In this document: piece by piece, positions 58,555 to 64,000 of the stretch
Numbering within the stretch: position 1 is the first letter of the stretch
Layout: each line of letters starts with the position of its first letter
DNA from: Thalassia testudinum
Lineage: Eukaryota; Streptophyta; Magnoliopsida; Alismatales; Hydrocharitaceae
NCBI GenBank assembly: GCA_037157565.1
Contig: JAZHRO010000013.1
Span: forward strand, 72,843,501 to 72,907,500
DNA length: 64,000 nt
Direction: 5' to 3'
Notes under the pieces: generated by a model
Seen by the model: the letters and a program-made list of their open reading frames with translations, nothing else
Databases searched by the model: none
Told to the model about the DNA's origin: nothing
Translations under genes and position numbers: made by a program

Positions 58555-59922
58555 TGGTTGTTTCTTGAGTTTATTTTTAAATCATTATTTTGTTCCTTAA
58601 ATTTTCTTTTATTTTGTTCATCCTGAGTCGATCGGGGCCTCTCAAGGAGGATCTTTGCTGTGGAACAGCATGGCTTGCTGGTCGACGCCGTAGCCGCATG
58701 ATCCCAAGACGTCGAGGAAGAAGAGGACAGCGACCCTTAGTGGCGAAGAGCGGCACAGCGGCACTGTTCCTGCCACAAAGGCAAAGCAGAGGTGCACCGG
58801 AGGCTGCAGAGGCGATGCAACAGTGGTTTGCAAAGCTGCATCAGTTGGCGTAGGTCCAGGGGCCTACGGTGGTGAAGGAGAGGAAGACGACGAGGAGAAG
58901 GCTTCCCCTCCTTCAAAGCTCTAGGATGGCCACCTTGTCGCGAGTGGCTTCGCCCTCCTATCTCTTCGAGGGTACGGCGGGTGTCCTCCACCCTACGGGA
59001 GGCTTCTTCAAGGCCGTCGAGGAGGGATCTGTCGGGGTGCATCTCGCGTGGAGGCACCAGCAGCGTGTGTGACGACTCGGAGTTGAAGGTGGTGCAACTA
59101 AGGCTCGTGAGATGGGGCAAAATCGGAGAAGAGGATCTTCACGTCGATCTCGATGGGACGATGATCTCAGTGAGGACTCGGTTATGATGGCGAGAGATTG
59201 CAGTCAATGGTCTCGGCGAAGCAAAGGGTGTGAAGCGTATGAAGACCGTAAGGGGTTGTTATTTCTATCTTTATATGTTGTGTTTCCCCTTCTTTAGGTC
59301 TATGTGTTTTGTTGTCGATATGACTCATGTAAAAAAAAAAGGAAAAAGAATGGGAAAGAAGGAAAAATAAATATAAAAAAAGAAGGAAAAATAAGAGAGG
59401 AAGAAAGGAAAAAAAAAAAGAGTAATAAAAAAAATTATGATTAAGAGAAGATGTAGAAAAGTCTTCTTTAGTCTTTATTATTTTATTTCTTCTCTTGTTA
59501 TTTTTTCTCCCATATAAATATGAGAGAAAGGAGGAGTGTGGAAACTTATTGTAGCCATCCTCCATTTAGGAGTCTTTTTTGTTCTTGGACTACACATGAG
59601 AAACTATAACTCTGAGAGGTCCTGAGTTTCGAGATCCTCAGAGGAAGCTCCTTTTCAGGGATACTAAATGAGGAGCCACCAACACCAATAGAGGTCTACA
59701 AAGGAGAGGCCCTTGTTAGAACTAGCTGCAACAATGTCGTCAAGCTCCAGCCGATCCAATGTGTCATCATCAGCATACCTGCCTACAAGCATGAACAAGA
59801 GTGCAACTGTCGTCTGCAGAGGAGAGTCAGTTGTACCTATTGAGAGTGTTGTTTGTTCTGCTGTGTGGAGGGGTTTCTTTATGTTACAAGTTGAGCATTT
59901 CATGCTCCAGCTAGAGGGGGAG
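58555..59922 (+). other. Internal region of the non-autonomous retrotransposon
   Basis: 58626-59250 is GC-rich and partly open in several frames (for example 58590-58853 and 58981-59187) but matches no retrotransposon protein or other family I recognise. 59325-59470 is a purine-rich A/G tract. 59700-59920 is moderately GC and precedes the polypurine tract. The GC-rich block might be a captured host segment, with unknown identity. Confidence 0.4.
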
Positions 59923-60183
59923 TGTTGAGAAAATTAGGTTGTTGGTTTAGTGCCACATTGGAAGATGTGAACTTTGTGTTTAAGTGGTGACCTATAAATA
60001 AGCGTGTACTCCTCTTATATACCTTTGAGAAGCAATATAAGAATCAGAGTCCTATCAGGGCCTTCTCCCATTATTTTCTCCCTGCTTTTTATGAGTGAGA
60101 TTTCTACATACACCTAAACATTCTTGGTTGATTTTATTACTTTGATTATTGCTTCTGCATTATTTAGATTATTCAACTATTTT

Positions 60184-61072
60184 GATTGAACAAAGCTTTA
60201 CAAGGTTGAACAAGCTAGATGCAAATGCATTTCAAGGAAACAACTGAAAATGTTTTTAAGTCAAGGACTAACTTCAAGTACTTGTATTGCTTGCTATTTC
60301 GCTAGTCAGTTGGACAGTTTTGAATTCTCCAGATTGAAATCCCAATATCCATGCTAGGATCAAAGCTGTCAATCATTTAAATAAGTCAATATAGGAACAT
60401 CGTTGTGACTTGCTCAAAGTATAATGTGCCTCCTATTGCTTGTCAACCACTTTATTTAGTTTTGGGATTCTTTCAAAAAAGATGCAACCTGCAGGTAAGA
60501 AAACATGTTGCATGTGTATTTCAGAGATTAATTAGTCTTTTGGAGACTGCGGGTACCTCTCTGTTTATGTGTTTAATTGTGATTGTTTCAAGTATGTTCA
60601 TCAAATTGCTTTATTTTTTCTTTGACAAAAAATTGTCTCCAAATTCTGGAGTTACTTCTGTCTGACAAATTATGGTAAATCTTTCAATAAAGCTCCAGTG
60701 GTCATAGTAATTCAATGATTCTCAATTCATGCCACTGTTGAGCAACTTTCCCTCACTTCTAGTTTGTCAAAACAGATCTTTCTTCCTCTTTTGGATGCCT
60801 TCTATTCTAAGTGTGCTTTGGCCATATTAACTGAGAATTAAGCCTAGCATCCCTCTCAAAAAAAAAAAAACGAATTAAGCCTAACATAGTGGATGATTGA
60901 AAATTGGCTTCTGCTCAATTTGTGAGTTGCGGATGCCTCTTGTTCCATGGTCGGATGCCGGCATCTTGTGTTTGCCATTAATAACTAAAAATGAAAACTA
61001 CGAAGAATACATACAAGCTTAGTTGTTTTCTCTTAAGGTAATCTAATTTGTGCTTCAATATGTTTCATATAG
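60184..61072. other. Intergenic, no recognisable gene
   Basis: AT-rich; ORF 60405-60665 is not recognised. An A-tract lies near 60859. Confidence 0.4.
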
Positions 61073-61366
61073 GTGTTAGAAATGGATAAGACGTGGATGG
61101 ATAAGCAGTTTGAAGACTTTAAAGTATATGATCGTGGAGTACGTCGATTTTTGAAATGGGCATTCCATGAGGACAGATCAAAGTATAGATTTGGATCGAA
61201 AAGAGATTGGATATTTTGTCCATGCAAGAAATGTATGAACACGAGAGTGAGTGATCGAGAAGGTGTGCATGAACATCTTATATTGAATGGCTGGTGGCCA
61301 AGGTATATAATTTGGGATGAGCACGGACAGACAACAGAAGGCTCATCAAGACAGCCACAATCATGA
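61073..61366 (+). pseudogene. CACTA (En/Spm) transposase-associated domain fragment
   Basis: The ORF carries the N-terminal 'transposase-associated' domain of plant CACTA elements: 'MDKTWMDKQFEDFKVYDRGVR' start, then 'IFCPCKKCMNTRVSDREGVHEHLILNGW' with the CPCxxC and HxH-type residues intact, then 'YIIWDEHG'. It resembles an exon start, since TTTCATATAG precedes it. The following transposase domain is missing: downstream sequence to about 61640 is broken. Confidence 0.8.
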
Positions 61367-64000
61367 AGAACTTGCTCACCGGCTTAGGACTCCATCTAAG
61401 GGAGGAGATCCTGCTTTAAAGTTGTCAAATGACATTGCACACCTTCAGGCCATTGGGAAGGACTTGATGGAGTATCCCTGGTCATGTGCGTAATCTTGGT
61501 GTTAGCCCTTCCAGCTATTGTTGAAGGGGTGCATCCTCTTCCACTGCTTGGGGACCTGTGGATCGACTAGAGAGACTTGAGAAGACTATGGCACACCTGA
61601 CGAAGATGTTAGACAAGCAACAAGAAGCTTCTCTTTTCCAGCGTTACACTAGCACTGCAGAAAGTTGAGTTTGCGGGGACACCTATGAAGTTAAGTTCGA
61701 GGATGAAGATGACGAAGGAAATTTCATGGATAAGTGGTAGTATATGGTAGATGAGTTGCTTTTTAAAAAAATGATGGTCTGAAGCTTGAGTATTTTTATT
61801 TGCAATTAGAAATGAATGATGCTGTATGTTGTGCAGATTTATATGCTTACGAATGGAAGTGCATTTTTGAGGATGCAACCCATGTGTTCAAATGTATGCG
61901 TGTATGCAAACGTTCGGTCTTGTATGTGTGATGAGGACAGGGAGCATGCAGCTCACCTGCATATAAGTTAGGTGTAGCCTATCTTCTCATTCTTTGGATT
62001 AAATGAATTTGCACTAATGATCCAGATTAAACACCCAGACTAGAGCACAATCCTTCTCCATTCACCATGAGGCTTCAGGGGGCATCCAAGATGTTTCCTT
62101 GTTCCAAAACCTCAATGTATATGCATACATGTGCACGGACCACCGCACCATAAATCAGTAAAATGATGATGTCCAATAGTCCTTGGTGGCTCATTTCACC
62201 AGAACATTCACAACTCCAAACTCTGTGAACAACCGTAGCAAGATCACGTTTACACTTTCTCATTGTTACAAGTGTAAAATCCATTTCCATTAGAAGAAAT
62301 ATTTCAGTGGGGAAACTCATATATGTGGTGCAATGATCATTCACCCCCATTAATAAAATAGAATGCTCAGACCAAGAAAGAATATGCATCCTATTCTGAC
62401 CAATGCAATTTCTCCCTCTCCATTGCTTTCACACCAAGCACAACTTTTTGCTCGAGATCATCATCTAATGCTTGTCGGTCAATAAATTTGTGGAGCTAGA
62501 TCTAGGATTATACTCACTTGGAATATTCAGTAATGCCAGATAAAACACAGCTTTTGAGTCAAATATTAAGGTAGCTTGTTCGGTACATGCATATAAATTA
62601 AAACTTGGTTCAGAAAAAAAAAAAGGCTTCATATGGCATAAGTTAAAACTTGGCAGAAGCAAAATGACTTTGTATAGACAAAGAAAATAGCAGCTTTTCC
62701 AGAATGAAGGAAGATAGAGATATGGTTCTAATCTTTCCAGAATTGAACAGCCATGAGTTGTATTTAAGATGAAAGATCATACTCAGGAAGACCCTTTGTT
62801 ACTAAAATCTACATTGCGGAAACAAATTGCGGAGCATTTACAATGGCATTCTAATATTCATTGACAGATTATAAAGAGCCTCTGCTTCATGTACGTTTTT
62901 TCTGATCATAGTGGGTGAAAGCAGGCATTCATTATGTTAGCAAAAAACATGCGGTATCATGACAGGGCATGGTTTCTTTTGAATCTGTCGTGGAGTAGGG
63001 GCGTCCTGTGGGCATACATCAATGATGTGTTAGCTGTGGCAATGCCTGCGTCTTATAAATTGCACATGGTTTGGATATGAAGTTAAGGTGTACCTACTGG
63101 TATAATGGCAGTGTGGCCTATATCTGTGCAGATAATAATCCTTCCAGAGGTAGGATATTCTCACAAAGAAAGAAACGCTGCCCTGTGCAGGGGAAAGGGT
63201 AATGCAGCAGTGACCAAAGGGGGCAGAGGCTGCGCACAAGGTCGAGTTTGGGGGGATACTGAGGTCACACATGATGCAGAGGAGACTGTGTATCCAGAGG
63301 GCTACACGCAGGATTGAAAGTAAAGTGCAGTGGGAAGAGAAAACGAGTCGTTGGGTTTTCTTTTGATCCAACAGTGAATTTCATAGGTTGCATATTTGTT
63401 ATTTACAGCCAGCTGCATATTCCCTTTTGCCACGTGTGATTATTGTGATGATTGTATATGTTAGTCCATGAATGCTACAAGGTGATTATATGTATACGTC
63501 GTCGTGAATGTTATAGGTATGGCAAGTCTCATGCAGCAAATCTCAAAGTAGTGTTACAGTTCTTGCAACGTTATTTACCGTCGATAAACCATTTTACTTG
63601 CAGCATATTACCATTGCCAAAGCTTTTCCGATGGTAAATAATTTGGCACCAAGCAGGTGATCTGAGGATGCGTATTCTTTTGAAACAGCTGTTAGCTGTC
63701 ATACGTAAGTAAGAGCATTGGGCCTGGTCGGCTTGGCCAAACCCAAGGCCCAGCTCAATTGGGTTGGCCCAAGCCTAAGCTCAAGTCCGAAATTAACTTG
63801 GATCACACTTTGGTTATAAATATGACTAATTTATTAAATGAGTGAGGGCTTGGGTCGAGGTGGCCCAAACCTAACTTGACCCTGTTGGATTTGAAAGCCT
63901 AATTGCATCAATTGGTATGTAATTGTTATATAGTGACATGAGAATTTATGTTGAAATCTGTGAGATTTGAGAGAGATTTATAGTTCCATACTGGAAGTGG
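61367..64000. other. Intergenic; no supported gene, a CCCAAGCC-rich segment at the end
   Basis: 61380-61640 may be decayed CACTA sequence ('gaagactatggcacacctgacgaagatg' could encode a coiled-coil piece). 61900-63700 shows no convincing gene; ORF 63030-63371 is not recognised. 63720-63890 is rich in 'ggcccaagcc' / 'gggcttggg' words in both orientations, resembling a hAT-like element end. Confidence 0.35.

Larger units (their letters stand above)
57809..60178 (+). mobile_element. Non-autonomous LTR retrotransposon (Copia-like ends)
   Basis: The left LTR (57809-58554, interrupted) and right LTR (59923-60178) share TGTTGAGA..., 'cacattggaagatgtg', 'gtgtactcctc', 'ctatc.gggccttctcc' and 'tttagattattcaact'. 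A polypurine tract AGAGGGGGAG precedes the right LTR, and TGGTTGTTTC directly after the left LTR is a degenerate primer-binding site. The flanks GTTTT and ATTTT (57804-57808 and 60179-60183) differ at one base. The 1.37-kb internal region has no gag or pol. Confidence 0.75.

Noticed and set aside
58590..59187. Arginine-rich ORFs in the non-autonomous retrotransposon as gag
   Set aside because: No CCHC knuckle, no gag signature, and several overlapping frames are open because of high GC content.

Overview
This window is nuclear DNA of a flowering plant. The evidence is a seven-exon, GT-AG-spliced gene of the plant ACR (ACT-domain repeat) family, a plant-type mitochondrial ribosomal protein L11 ORF, and a dense set of plant transposable elements: SIRE-like Copia and Gypsy-type LTRs, RTE- and L1-type LINEs, tRNA-like SINEs, MULE-like and hAT-like elements, MITEs and a CACTA fragment. 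The background is AT-rich and most long ORFs are by-products of GC-rich LTRs or microsatellites. The species cannot be fixed from the sequence.

Layout. 1-6.7 kb: a truncated SIRE-like LTR (minus), the 3' end of an L1-type LINE, the 3' end of a small Copia element, then a 2.8-kb solo LTR (family C, 3926-6710). 6.7-9 kb: a long inverted-repeat element, a MITE, and an intronless L11 ORF carrying a compensated double frameshift. 11.6-18.3 kb: a reverse SINE, an RTE LINE with perfect 15-bp target duplications, and an AT-rich hAT-like element containing a second truncated RTE LINE. 18.3-21.2 kb: a minus-strand Copia integrase region abutting a second, reverse-oriented L11 fragment, then a DUF4283-like fragment. 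25.4-33.2 kb: a three-level nest, family C solo LTR inside a family B (Gypsy-type) solo LTR inside the 5' LTR of a SIRE-like element that keeps its primer-binding site and part of gag; the nest interrupts a minisatellite. 33.4-37.3 kb: a MULE-like element directly upstream of the ACR gene, the only clearly functional gene. 39.4-46.7 kb: a duplicated LTR (family D) flanking a partial and a longer family B LTR. 47.8-55.9 kb: two SIRE-like solo LTRs in opposite orientation, one hosting a family C solo LTR. 57.8-60.2 kb: a non-autonomous LTR retrotransposon with a hAT-like insertion in its left LTR. 61.1 kb: a CACTA transposase-associated domain.

The genes do not form a pathway. The ACR gene is a predicted amino-acid-binding regulatory protein. 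The L11 sequences are dispersed copies of a nuclear gene for a mitochondrial ribosomal protein. The rest records transposon insertion and LTR-LTR recombination: most LTRs here are solo, many with 5-bp target duplications. The most unusual signal is a dense array of GACGTC palindromes in the promoter-side (U3) part of two unrelated LTR families, with single copies in a third. No prokaryote-like operon, CRISPR array or new enzymatic system was found.
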